This document shows positions 11,301-20,800 of a stretch of 64,000 nucleotides of DNA, piece after piece. Within the stretch, counting starts at the first letter, position 1. Each line of letters opens with the position of its first letter. A program made the position numbers and the translations under genes. The notes beneath the pieces are model-generated. The model ran no database searches and was not told where the DNA came from. It worked only from the letters and a program-made list of their open reading frames with translations. Source of the stretch: CAZHCA01 sp964530825 (GTDB lineage: Bacteria; Bacteroidota; Bacteroidia; Chitinophagales; Saprospiraceae); NCBI GenBank assembly GCA_964530825.1, contig CAZHCA010000015.1, positions 1-64,000 of the forward strand, given 5' to 3'.

Positions 11301-12404
11301 GTAGTACCTGAACGCAACGACAACCCGCTTAACGGAGTGTCGACTATGGACATCATCCTGATATCCAAGCATATCTTAGGCCTCGACCCGCTACCGACAC
11401 CCTACCAGCAAATTGCTGCCGATATCGACCGGTCGGGTAGTATTTCTACGCTTGACTTAGTAAGGATGAGAAAACTAATTCTGGGTATCGATAAAACGCT
11501 GCCCAACAATAATACTTCCTGGCGCTTCGTCAGTGCCGACTATGAGTTCCAAAACGAGAAGGCGCCTCTGCGGGCATCCTTCCCGGAGGTGCGCAACATA
11601 AACAATTTTAACAAAGATGAGATGAACGCCAACTTCGTGGCGGTAAAAGTAGGTGACGTTAACAATTCTGCCCGGCCGAATAGCGCCTACCATGGAGAGT
11701 CGAGGGCAGCTAGCGGTACGGTAAGCGTCGACGTCCGGAACCAGGAGGTTTTTCAGGGCGCGCAGGTTGAGGTTACCTTTTCTACCCAGGCTTTACGCGA
11801 GATCATCGGCTATCAATTTACCCTGCAGTTCGATCCGCAGGCATTGGAGTTGACAGCATTCGAGGTCGGTGACCTCGAGGGCATGACGGAAGACAACTTC
11901 AATTTCGGAGAGATTGAACACGGAGTAATTTCGACCTCCTGGGGAACGGCTATGTTAGACCAGTTACCGCCCAAAGCCGACCTGTTTACCTTGAATTTTC
12001 GCGTTCACCGCAATGGAAAGTTGAGTGACTATCTGGGAATCAATTCCATCCTTACTGCTGCCGAGGCCTACAATGATTTCGGCGAGTCAATGGACGTACA
12101 GCTCCGCTTTCTCAATAGTAATGGCCAGGCGGAAGCCGAGGGCTTTGAGCTCTTTCAGAACCGCCCAAATCCGTTTACTGACCAAACAATTGTACCCTTC
12201 CGGCTACCCCGGGCCGATCAGGTCAAGTTGACAATCTACGATGTGTCCGGAAAGGTCATCTATTCCTGGTCGGGCGAGTTTGCCAGCGGATACAATGAGA
12301 TCCTAGTTAGTGCCAGCGACCTGTCCGTCGGCGGATTGCTCTACTACCAACTGGAGACTTCCGAGTATACGGCTGTGAAAAAAATGATTCTTACAAGGGA
12401 TTAA
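8349..12404 (+). CDS. Large HYR-repeat surface protein with dockerin-like module and type A T9SS domain
   Basis: A 1351-residue cysteine-rich exported protein. The hydrophobic signal segment (WVLFFLLFFCATFLRGQ) starts about 43 residues in, so the N-terminus is unusually long; no Met lies closer. About residues 60-910 hold several HYR-type beta-sandwich repeats with the signatures APxLxCPxD, DNC and TATDxxGNxxxC. After an acidic, Gly-rich linker (about 915-935) comes a short carboxypeptidase-regulatory-like module and a dockerin-like segment (about 993-1048) with a good calcium loop, DIDRSGSISTLD, preceded by a weaker one, NGVSTMD. A cohesin-like sandwich follows (about 1120-1250). The end is a type A sorting domain with NRPNPF near 1267. 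A diverged paralogue with nearly the same architecture follows. Likely a surface adhesin or matrix protein; partner unknown. Confidence 0.85.
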   Translation: MQNTIQQQLAFWRSLFNYTRLRATPLLVPLLRRVERGAPAPRWVLFFLLFFCATFLRGQTCQLVCRSPESTSPIEIAIDQTCRARIVPQVVLQDPEACTEDKTFIITYDGQVIAEGVNEVFFDAMDLLGQTVRITTRVGPQEASNFCNSFARIVDNLPPSLICSDTSVICIEDTSAANLGFPALEDNCAELVLLDYEDEVTATDCGPDTLLTVNRQWMAEDNSGNVTTCTQQIYVLRTPLASIDFPADTSLECSAPDADPSVTGRPMLADSAIRSGGLCDFIISFSDDTTLLCGDIERQIERTWRVVEQCTGNATTDLQRIIIQDDTPPQIACPTDLVVSTASGECFGQFVLPEAEVTDNCDQNPTYLVQTSFNRSGLGPHTYVPLGNHTATYTPIDRCGNLGTPCTINITVEDNEEPAAICDEFTAVALPSTGSAMVAAETFNSGSYDNCEPLLHYKARRMQPESCDGLNGDDSDASGYQEWFDDQVFFCCEDVGDTVQVIMRVYTTHPGFGAVDPEREMPGGDLFGQYNDCMVQVRVQDKIAPRLVCPPDKVVRCNDPSFQIDDMGSPSVIERCGFSLDSTTVESYEECGTGTITRTFTATDLFENTSTCTQEITLINDFELKEELIDWPENYTIEECGASLHPDSLPASFAKPIVQDTGCSVISINYEDQQFDAAYPACFKILRKWQVMDWCVYDPNDPDPEGIFEFNQILKVTDSEAPVLTCPGDIAVPVTNSCTEAYVDVPTIEAFDCSPKVRITNNSPYADSAGPDASGTYPIGVHEVVYTATDHCGNVERCNLTITVTDQKPPSAVCLTGLSVNLTHVNGNVQAVVTADMLDKGSSDPCDLGEEVILGLRQQVEEDPVSPPESDTVVFTCEDIGTQFVELWVTDRTGNSDYCLTYISVQDNQEACSPGEGGGDPSSGNDEGEEDPRSGMIAGDVLTTSGFEVEDVVVQIREDAPMMAYTGLDGYFEIPEVAFGKDYTVVPERNDNPLNGVSTMDIILISKHILGLDPLPTPYQQIAADIDRSGSISTLDLVRMRKLILGIDKTLPNNNTSWRFVSADYEFQNEKAPLRASFPEVRNINNFNKDEMNANFVAVKVGDVNNSARPNSAYHGESRAASGTVSVDVRNQEVFQGAQVEVTFSTQALREIIGYQFTLQFDPQALELTAFEVGDLEGMTEDNFNFGEIEHGVISTSWGTAMLDQLPPKADLFTLNFRVHRNGKLSDYLGINSILTAAEAYNDFGESMDVQLRFLNSNGQAEAEGFELFQNRPNPFTDQTIVPFRLPRADQVKLTIYDVSGKVIYSWSGEFASGYNEILVSASDLSVGGLLYYQLETSEYTAVKKMILTRD

Positions 12405-12520
12405 TCCTGACCAAAGCTTACAAAATATCAACACGGGCCGGGGCCTTGGGGCCCCATCCTTTGATCAATCATTTTACTGGCCATCGATAAGGCCGGGATT
12501 AGCTAAACTACTAACCAATC

Positions 12521-15500
12521 ATGAATACAATAAATAATCTTAGGATCAAGCGGATAAGGGGCATACTTCTACTGCTTTGCTTGCTGGCGACTGCTTCATT
12601 AGCCGCCCAATGTAAGTTGGCTTGCAGTCCGGCACTATCCGTTTCGCTCAATTCCACTTGCGAGTACACGCTCACGTATCGCGATGTCTTACTGAATGCA
12701 GATGACCTCGACCAATGCGCACCGGATAGTACGTACCAAATTGCAGTGCAGATCGGTGCGGATGGCCCGCCCATTTCTACCAGTCCGGTAATTGGCCAGG
12801 AATATGTGGGACAAACGCTTTTTGTACGCATTACCCACTTGGACAGTGGCAATTCCTGCTCGACCACCATGCAGGTAGAAGATAACCAGGCGCCAACGGT
12901 GGTCTGCCCTGCGGATACAACTGTGACCTGTGGTGCGTCCATCGCATCGGCCGACCTAGGCGAACCCGTGGTTGTAGATTGTTCGGATTTTGTCGTTACC
13001 ATGCACGACGAATTAACCTATCACGATTGTTCGAGCCCTTTTCTCCGTACGGTAAACCGTACCTGGAAAATTACCGATGGAGCCGGTAACCAGCGCGAAT
13101 GCTTACAACGTATTCGCATTGCCCGGCCTGATATTGGCGAGGTTGTTTTTCCTCCTGATTACAACGACCGCGATTCGGCAGCCTTGCCCTGTGAAACCGT
13201 ATATCCAGATCCCGACATTACCGGTTATCCGTCAATCTCATCGACGGGCAACGCATTTGAGCAGGGGTGCCAATACAATGTTACCTATCGCGACCAGGTA
13301 ACAAACAACTGCGGTCGGGCCTCTTACACTATCCATCGTCAGTGGACGGTCGTCAACATCTGTACTTATGCCATTGAAAAGCACACCCAGGTAATTGCTG
13401 TGCGGGATAAAACCCCTCCGATTATCGATGCACCGGATACGCTTTTTGCCCTTGCGGGCGATAATGGCGACTGTACGGCCGACCTGCGAGTCGAAGTACC
13501 CATGATTAATGATAATTGCGGCGGAAGCATGACAGTGCGGATCGAATCACCTGCAGCCACCCGTATCTCTGGTAATTTACTGGAGGGTTTACCAGTAGGT
13601 GTCCATCAAGTTCGTTATTTGGTAGAAGATGCCTGCGGTAATGTAGGCGAAAAGTCGGTAACTCTGATCGTGGAAGATAAAGTCGAGCCAACCATGTTTT
13701 GCCAGGAAGGGATCACATTGGACATGGAGCCCGGTCAAACACGCCGTATATACGCCGAGGATGTTGCCCGCGGTACCATCGATAACTGTTGCCTGGAAAA
13801 ATTGGAAATTAAGCGCAGTGATGCTCTCGAAGATGATTTCGGTGCGTTTGCCACCATCGACTGCGCCGACCAGCAAGCGGTTTCCATGGTCGTCCGTGCT
13901 ACCGATTGTCACGGCAATGAAAATTTCTGTACCGTAGAAATTAGATTGCGGGCAGCAGGTAATGCCGAACTGGGGTTGCCGGAAGATTTAACGATACAGG
14001 TCGTCGATCTGCCCGACGACCGGACACTTCAGGTTACTGACCCGCTTGATGACCTGAATCTGACGGGTAAGCTCATCGTTCGTGACTTCTGTGGCGATCT
14101 TGTCAATAATATCACCTACCAGGACCTGGACAATCGCAATTCATGCGGTATTGGCAAGGTCGAGCGCCGTTGGTATCTGGAAGGCCCACTCAATCCAGTA
14201 TTGCTACACCAGCAACGACTCTACGTTGTCGACGACACGGAATTCGAGGTAAGTTTCCCAAAGGATTACCAAACTGCTGATTGTGTACAACCTAATGACT
14301 TGTTACCGGCATTACTCGATGCCCAGTATGGTTTCCCCACAGTTTCAGAAAGTGCCGGTGCCACCTGGGAAATCGCTTACCGGGATTCAATTGTAGCAAT
14401 TGATGGGGCTATCTGCCAAACGATCTACCGTATTTGGCGCGTGACGAACTACTGCGCGGTCGGTCTTTCCGGGCAGCCGCAGGTGTTTGAGCACATTCAG
14501 AAGCTAGAAATCATCGATCAGACCTCCCCGTTGATCACCTGTCCCGACGATGTTGAGATTTCTCTACCGGCCGGCAGTAGTACAGTGTCTTTTACCGTAC
14601 CTGCCCTTGTGCAGTTGGAGGAATGTAATACCCCAGTCGACATTCGCGTGTCGAGTCCATTAGGTCAGGGACCTACATTCCAGGATATTGGTCTGGGTAC
14701 CTACCCGGTCACCTACACCGTCACCGATCCTTGCGGTAATCCCAGCAGCTGCTCTTTTCAGTTACGGGTGGTAGATCGGGTAGGACCGGTCGTTAGTTGC
14801 CGTCAGGACTATTCCGTTACGATCGACTTCCAGGGCACACTAACTATACCAGCTGAACGGCTAGACGCCGGTAGTGTCGACAATACCACGGCTTCCCAAA
14901 ACCTGCAGTACCGCATTGGTCCACCCCCATTGCCGGGAACCACACAGCCCCCCGCTTCGGATGAAATGGTGTTCAGTTGCGGCGATGTAGGCGATCAGCG
15001 GGTAGCCCTTTGGGTAGGCGATGAATTGGGCAATTGGAATTTTTGTGTAACCACAATTACCATTGATGATCGCAACGGTAATTGCAGCCTGGGCTTTACG
15101 ATTGCGGGGGATATTGTTACCGAACAGGGACGACCGGTAGAGGAGGTAGCTGTGAGTTTGAGCGGGAAAATGCAAGAAAAAGCCATGACTGATGTAAGCG
15201 GGTACTATCAGTTTCGTGGCGTTCCGATTCGACAGATGCACCGCGTACAGCCAGAGCGCCAGGATGTGGCGCAAAACGGCATTTCCACTCTTGACCTGAT
15301 CGGTATTACCCGTCATATACTGCATATTGACCTGCTGGATTCGCCCTATCAGATGATTGCTGCCGACGCCAATGGGTCAGGCACCATTACGACTATGGAT
15401 GTGTTGCTTCTGCGGGAAGTCCTCCTCGGAGAACGAGCAAGTTTCGGTCAAGTGCCGAATTGGCATTTTATTCCCAGGAATTTTCGCTTCTCTAATCCTG

Positions 15501-16339
15501 CTAACCCATTCCTCGATGCTCTGCCGGGCTATATCGAGTTTATGGAATTTGAACGAGTGGAGAAAACCGCTGACTTTATCGCTGTAAAAACAGGTGATAT
15601 CAATAACTCAGCACGCACCGCTGCAGGTGGCGCCGCCTCGCGCAGCCGGGGTGCGACCCTGCCCGTCGTTTTTTACGATATGGCAGTGCCACGCGGGCAA
15701 CTTGCAACCGTACCTGTCTATCTGAAAGAGGCATACGAATTAGCAGGACTGCAATTGGGACTTCGTGTAGATCCGGAATGGGCTGCCCTGTTGGGGTGCC
15801 GGCGCGGCGCCTGGCAAAGTCCGGCACTCGATTATGCGCTACAAGGCGATACCCTCCTATTGGTTACCTGGCTGGAAGCGGAACCCCGCAAATTACCGGC
15901 CGACGAGCCGTTGTTCTACGTTGAGGTGATGCCCCACCGGGCCGCCCATTTGTCAGAGCTACTCACTATAGATGACACGGCACTTGCCGGTGAAGCTTAT
16001 CCAGACCCAGCCAGCGGCGAGGTGCTACCCGTGGATTTACAATCGATGGCCGAACTCAATACCGAATGGTCCAGGCTATCCGTCAGTGACCTGAAAGTGT
16101 TTCCAAATCCTTTCACCAATGAGGTAAATTGGTTCTTGCTGATGGAGCAACCAGCCCAGATTCAACTTAGCATTTGGGATATCAGCGGTCGTTTGATTGT
16201 GAGCCATACTGTAGATGGTCAGTCAGGTGAAAACCTGATTACCATACCGGCATCTAGATTCCCAGCCAAAGGCAACTATATCTACCGCCTGGTAGCCGGT
16301 AGTTTTATTGAAACGGGTGAAATCATACTGAGTAAGTAA
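12521..16339 (+). CDS. HYR/dockerin-like surface protein, paralogue of the preceding gene
   Basis: A 1272-residue exported protein. The signal peptide (ILLLLCLLATASLAAQ) ends near residue 28 and is followed by CKLACSPALSVSLNSTC, echoing the TCQLVCRS start of its neighbour. HYR-type repeats fill most of 120-860 (QAPTVVCPADTTVTC, TDPCGNPSSCSF). A regulatory-like fold (TIAGDIVTEQGRPVEEVAVS) leads into a dockerin-like segment at about 919-975 whose second calcium loop, DANGSGTITTMD, is canonical while the first is degenerate. A cohesin-like region (about 1040-1180) and a type A T9SS sorting domain with FPNPF near 1193 complete it. It sits 116 bases after its paralogue with no strong terminator between, so the two probably form an operon made by tandem duplication. 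Ligand and partner are unknown. Confidence 0.85.
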   Translation: MNTINNLRIKRIRGILLLLCLLATASLAAQCKLACSPALSVSLNSTCEYTLTYRDVLLNADDLDQCAPDSTYQIAVQIGADGPPISTSPVIGQEYVGQTLFVRITHLDSGNSCSTTMQVEDNQAPTVVCPADTTVTCGASIASADLGEPVVVDCSDFVVTMHDELTYHDCSSPFLRTVNRTWKITDGAGNQRECLQRIRIARPDIGEVVFPPDYNDRDSAALPCETVYPDPDITGYPSISSTGNAFEQGCQYNVTYRDQVTNNCGRASYTIHRQWTVVNICTYAIEKHTQVIAVRDKTPPIIDAPDTLFALAGDNGDCTADLRVEVPMINDNCGGSMTVRIESPAATRISGNLLEGLPVGVHQVRYLVEDACGNVGEKSVTLIVEDKVEPTMFCQEGITLDMEPGQTRRIYAEDVARGTIDNCCLEKLEIKRSDALEDDFGAFATIDCADQQAVSMVVRATDCHGNENFCTVEIRLRAAGNAELGLPEDLTIQVVDLPDDRTLQVTDPLDDLNLTGKLIVRDFCGDLVNNITYQDLDNRNSCGIGKVERRWYLEGPLNPVLLHQQRLYVVDDTEFEVSFPKDYQTADCVQPNDLLPALLDAQYGFPTVSESAGATWEIAYRDSIVAIDGAICQTIYRIWRVTNYCAVGLSGQPQVFEHIQKLEIIDQTSPLITCPDDVEISLPAGSSTVSFTVPALVQLEECNTPVDIRVSSPLGQGPTFQDIGLGTYPVTYTVTDPCGNPSSCSFQLRVVDRVGPVVSCRQDYSVTIDFQGTLTIPAERLDAGSVDNTTASQNLQYRIGPPPLPGTTQPPASDEMVFSCGDVGDQRVALWVGDELGNWNFCVTTITIDDRNGNCSLGFTIAGDIVTEQGRPVEEVAVSLSGKMQEKAMTDVSGYYQFRGVPIRQMHRVQPERQDVAQNGISTLDLIGITRHILHIDLLDSPYQMIAADANGSGTITTMDVLLLREVLLGERASFGQVPNWHFIPRNFRFSNPANPFLDALPGYIEFMEFERVEKTADFIAVKTGDINNSARTAAGGAASRSRGATLPVVFYDMAVPRGQLATVPVYLKEAYELAGLQLGLRVDPEWAALLGCRRGAWQSPALDYALQGDTLLLVTWLEAEPRKLPADEPLFYVEVMPHRAAHLSELLTIDDTALAGEAYPDPASGEVLPVDLQSMAELNTEWSRLSVSDLKVFPNPFTNEVNWFLLMEQPAQIQLSIWDISGRLIVSHTVDGQSGENLITIPASRFPAKGNYIYRLVAGSFIETGEIILSK

Positions 16340-16364
16340 ATCGTTTTTGGCATGCTTTATCCAG

Positions 16365-16392
16365 GGGAGCGGTAGATGCCGCTCCCTTTTTT
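16365..16392 (+). terminator. Intrinsic terminator after the HYR/dockerin pair
   Basis: Perfect 8-bp stem GGGAGCGG / CCGCTCCC with a six-base loop and six T. Confidence 0.87.
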
Positions 16393-16457
16393 GTTGGCAA
16401 AACGTCAATTGTCTTTATAAACGCCACTGCCATTCGATTTTATAACAATTTGCAGCC

Positions 16458-16823
16458 ATGAGCAAGGAGGTTGGAGATTTAGGGGAACGGTTAGCCGCCG
16501 ATTATTTAGCGCAGGCTGGCTACGAGATCCTGGAGCGCAATTGGCGATTTCACCGGGCCGAAGTAGACCTGATAGCCCGCCATGAGAATGTAATCGTGAT
16601 AGTCGAAGTGAAATTGCGGCACGGTCAATATTTCGGACCACCCCAGGTTTTTATCAGCAAGAAAAAGCAGCGTCTGCTGGCTTTTGCTGCTTCGGCTTAC
16701 CAAGAGCAGTTGGATCACGCTGGGCAGGTGCGTTTTGATGCCGTTGCCATTACCCAAGACCGGGTCGGAAATTACCGGATCCAGCATCTGCCCGACGCCT
16801 TTTTTCCGGGATTGTATGGGTGA
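16458..16823 (+). CDS. YraN/UPF0102 family nuclease-fold protein
   Basis: A 121-residue protein of full family length. It starts with the YraN signature KEVGDLGERLAADYL and continues with GYEILERNWR and the PD-(D/E)xK-like core AEVDLIARHENVIVIVEVK, in which Asp, Glu and Lys would form the nuclease-type metal site. Members are endonuclease-like, and some are implicated in recombination or competence; no firm substrate is established. It stands alone between a terminator and a convergent minus-strand gene whose stop lies three bases away. Confidence 0.9.
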   Translation: MSKEVGDLGERLAADYLAQAGYEILERNWRFHRAEVDLIARHENVIVIVEVKLRHGQYFGPPQVFISKKKQRLLAFAASAYQEQLDHAGQVRFDAVAITQDRVGNYRIQHLPDAFFPGLYG

Positions 16824-16826
16824 TCA

Positions 16827-17783
16827 TCAAAATTCGTCCTCCAACCCTGATTTACCCAGTAGGGCAACCCAGTACTTGTATTGATCACTGTCTTTGCCAC
16901 CGGGAAGCTCAGCGGCCAACCGGTTGAGGTATCGATCTCTTTTGTTCTGGAAAACGCCCTCCTCGGCGGTAAGCCATTTGTTGAATTCGGCATAATCGAG
17001 ATCCAGAAAACCTTTATCTGAAATAGCTTCATTGATGGTCGACAGCTCATCGCTCCAGGTTTTCAGAGTCGCCATCTGAGAAAGACTCAGATAGGTTTGC
17101 AGACTGTGTGTGGCAGCTAAGCTGCGTTTGGATTCTTGGAGAATACGCAAGGCTTCCAGGATATACCCACTGCTGGTGGAATCGCCTACTACTTTACGGT
17201 AGTGAGGAATGATGTGCTGGTTGAAGTAAGCTGAGAAAATGACCGGATCCATGGCCTGATCTTCAATATCTTTCACCTTATTACGCAGCAGCTGTACTTC
17301 CTGGTAGGCGAGTTCGCTGTTGATGAGGCCGTCCAGCGCCACCATTACGGCTTCATCACGCGGGTAGGTGGTAGGATCTATGGCAAATTGCGCTCTGGCA
17401 GTAGCAGCCGCCTGTCGGGCTGCGGAGAAAGCACCCAGTTTCCAGGCGCAAAGCGCTTGTAAAGCATAAGCATTCCCCAAGAGCCCATCTTTTTCCAATT
17501 TGCTCTTTTTTTTGAGGGCTTCATTGATTTCCGCGTAGGCGAGTTGGTAATAATAGCCCGGTGAGATAGTTGTCAGGGGCCGGGTAATCAATCGGCGCGC
17601 ATCGGCATCAGGAAGATTGGCATCGGCAAGGAACGGATCACCGGTCCCGCCAAATTGTTCGCGTAATTCCAGTTCTGAGCCTTGGTTGAAAGCATCCTGG
17701 GCACGTTCTAATTGCGTAAGGTGCGTGCAGGAAGCAGACCATAGTCCTAAGATTAGCAGCAACTGTAAGGACCGAAATTTCAT
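16827..17783 (-). CDS. Lipoprotein of unknown function, helical
   Basis: A 318-residue protein with a lipoprotein signal: hydrophobic LLLILGLW and lipobox SASC at about residue 19, giving an acylated N-terminal Cys. The mature part is almost entirely helical and Ala/Leu-rich (EINEALKKKSKLEKDG, ALCAWKLGAFSAARQAAATA), suggesting a TPR-like or other helical-repeat fold, but no family is recognised. It lies 45 bases downstream of the 1115-residue repeat protein on the same strand, with an acetyltransferase further upstream, so the three are probably one transcript and the lipoprotein may act with the large protein. It converges with YraN, with only three bases between the stops. Confidence 0.7.
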   Translation of the reverse strand: MKFRSLQLLLILGLWSASCTHLTQLERAQDAFNQGSELELREQFGGTGDPFLADANLPDADARRLITRPLTTISPGYYYQLAYAEINEALKKKSKLEKDGLLGNAYALQALCAWKLGAFSAARQAAATARAQFAIDPTTYPRDEAVMVALDGLINSELAYQEVQLLRNKVKDIEDQAMDPVIFSAYFNQHIIPHYRKVVGDSTSSGYILEALRILQESKRSLAATHSLQTYLSLSQMATLKTWSDELSTINEAISDKGFLDLDYAEFNKWLTAEEGVFQNKRDRYLNRLAAELPGGKDSDQYKYWVALLGKSGLEDEF

Positions 17784-17828
17784 GATCAGCGGATTTAGGG
17801 TGTTGGTTGAAGTAAGTGGATGCCGACT

Positions 17829-20800
17829 TTATTGGATAGCATTGAAAAAAGCTGCCCGGTCAATGCGCTGCTGGCTCCAGTCGGCCAGCAAAGGGGCAAA
17901 ACGTTGCTTTGCAGCGTCGATGGTCGCCCGGTTGATAGGGCCTTGCGCTATGTCCTTTAAATAAGCTTCGTATACCGGTTCGATCGTTTTCGGTGGAAAG
18001 ATACGCCGCAGAATGCGATTATCGGAAAACAGTAAGTCCAAAAACTGTTCGAGCAGGTAAGCGATGGCAAAGGTTTCATTCACCAAATCGGCCACCTGAA
18101 TCTTGATCAACAGGTTGGGGTTACCAAAGGCAACTTCCAGTGTTTTTTGGATAAACAACGTACCGATTATGACGGGAATACGGTTTCGGTACTGTTCCTG
18201 TTCAATCGCGCGCCGGACGGCCCGGATCACCGTAGCCAAGAAATCATCATAGTCGATCCATTCCGGGTTGGCTAAAACCTGAGCTAAAAGGTTATCGAGT
18301 AAATGTAGTAATTGCTCGTTGGACAATGTTCGTACCCAGCTATCTTGCTCCAGGTGATAATCAAAGCTACTCAGGATTTGTTGAAAAGCATCCAAAGCCA
18401 GGTTTTCATAACTGCCACTTGCAGTAGGCAGTAGGAAGTCCAGGTGGCCAGCAGTTACCTGCATAATTTGGCTGACGAGCGCCGGCCGCAGCCTTTGGTC
18501 CTGAATATTATTTCGACTCAAGAGCATGGCGATGTCGGCTAACAGATCCTGGAGGTAGGGCGAACGGGTGACCAGTTCCGGTCTTTTTCTTGTAATATCG
18601 AGTATTGCTTCCAGCATTTGCCGGCCGATGGTTTCTCCTTCCGAAGTAGAGAAATCCATTTCGGCTGCCTCCGATAACACGATCTGGGTAATGACTAAAC
18701 CTTTCCGGTTGGGAAAGTGGGGGATGATCGTATCGGCCACTAAGCTCAGCAGGTTGAGGAGAAGGTTTTTCTTCCGGAGAGCCGACCGTCCGACTTCCTG
18801 GTAAACGTGGATAAAAACAATATTGAGGATTTGGGTCAACAGTACAGCCTCTTGTTGGTCGTCGGGGTTGAGTTGAATGCGGTCGAGCAGGGCCGGATGG
18901 CGGGCAACAAGGTATAAATTATTGCGAATGATTTCGGCCAATACTGCAAAGGAGAGCCGTTGATGGGGTGGTACATTGCGCAGCACGACAATTGTACTGT
19001 GCAAAACTGCTCTGAGTAAGGATTCCCGTTCGAATTGGCGGGTTATCCAATCGGGGTTTTCGACCACCTCGTCTAATAGAAAACTGATCAGTTCCACCAA
19101 CTGGTCGCTGGAAAGGCCCGGGTACCAACGCTCGTCGGGCGGGCTGGCTTCGGATACTGTAAGCAGGATTTCCCGCATAGCGGTTAAGAGCAGCGCGCGT
19201 CCGCCTTCTACAGCGTCCGGAAGGAGCAATTCAATTCGCATAACGGCTTTTCTCAAGAGCAGGCGGACGACCTCGCCCAGAAAATCCGGCTCCTGAATGC
19301 CAGCTTCCATCAGCAAGGTGGCCACTTCGGTAAATGCATCTTGGATGTCCTCTTCCCGGCTGATTACTTCCGGGTAAGCAATGACTAACTCCAGCAGCGC
19401 TTCCAACATTTGAGCAGCTCTCTTCTGATCAAAATTGCGGTAAAACTCTAGCCCATTATCCGATTTCAGCAGGACGTGTACCAAAAAGAATCCTCTCTGG
19501 TCGGGGTAGCGCTGTAGGACGGCATCCGTTAAATACCGCAGGAGCTCGAGTAGGAGCGTGACTTTATCGACCCCGTAATTACGGGGATGGCGGAAAATGT
19601 GGTGGATTGCCAATTCCATGGTGGCTTCCAGAATGTTAGCTTCGGTTGCTTCTTCTATTCCCCATTCGATCTGGTCGAGCAGGGCTTTGCTGCTGGCCAC
19701 GGCGCGCAGGTTAATGCTCAAAACCTGTCGCAGGGTGTCGAAAGTCAGGCGTTGTTCTGGGGGTATTTGTTCGAGCGCGTTGAGGGTTGACTCCACCACC
19801 AGTGTCAAAAGAGAACTTTCTTCAATCCGGTCGGTAATCCAGGCTGGATTATCGACCACTTCTGCTATCAGCCAATCGACGAGCTCGACAATTTGTGCTT
19901 TCGACAGCCGTAATCGCCAAGTTGAGGCGTCGGGGTTGTGGGCCAGAGCCATGAGCAATTCGCGCAGGGCATCGATCAGCAGATGTTCGCCGTTTTCCTC
20001 TTCGATATCCCATAACAAGTGTAAGTTTTGGCCGGTGTAAAAAAGGACCAGCCGTACGAATTCAGGGATTAAATCGGGCCGATTGATTCCGGTGCTGGCT
20101 AAGGCGAAGCTGACCTCAGCAATAATCGTACGCAGTCCTTCGTGCTTGGTAATCATTTCCGGGTACTCGGCTACAACAGCTAGGGCTGCCCGTACGACCC
20201 GGTCGATTGATTCAAGGTCAAAAGCTTCTTTCAAACGCAGGGTGTCGGAGTCTTCATCGAGGATGATGCCGAGTAGAGCAAGCCCGGTCGACTGGATGAG
20301 TTTGGACTCCGTAGGGCTCACCTTGAACAGGTTACCTGGTGCTGCAAATACGTAGGTCCCCCCGTTGCGCACCAGGCTAGAGAGGACCATTTGCCCCCAC
20401 TGAACGATCTCTTCCCGGTCGCCGGCTTCCGCTTCGCTCATGCGATGCAGTAAATCCTCGCTCAGGCCACCGGCCGTGTACTGGATAAACTCCAGTAGTT
20501 CGGGATCTTGCAGCCATTCTGGGCTTAGTTCCTCAATACTTTCGGCCCCGGCAATAAACAGTCGGGGCAGGAGATCCTGTGCCAAGGTTCGCTTCAGGTT
20601 TTCGTCGTCGCTGAAGCGGATGTGGTCGAAAGCTTCGAGGAAATGTTGGATGGCCCGGCCGTAGGCCGATTCCGTATTCAATGCGCCCGGCGTCTGCCGG
20701 AAATAATCTACCCCTAATTCAACTAATGTGCCGGCCACCAATTGCAGGCCCGAAGGGTGGGGAACTTTTCCTTTCTCCCATTGCCGTATTTTCAGTAAGG

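Noticed and set aside
12436..12455. GC-rich hairpin GGGGCC TTGG GGCCCC between the two HYR genes
   Set aside because: No T run follows, so it is not a convincing terminator; it may only slow transcription or be chance.
19597..20040. A 147-codon plus-strand frame inside the triplicate-repeat gene
   Set aside because: Ser/Arg-rich shadow of a Leu-rich gene on the other strand; counterparts occur at equivalent places of the other repeats.
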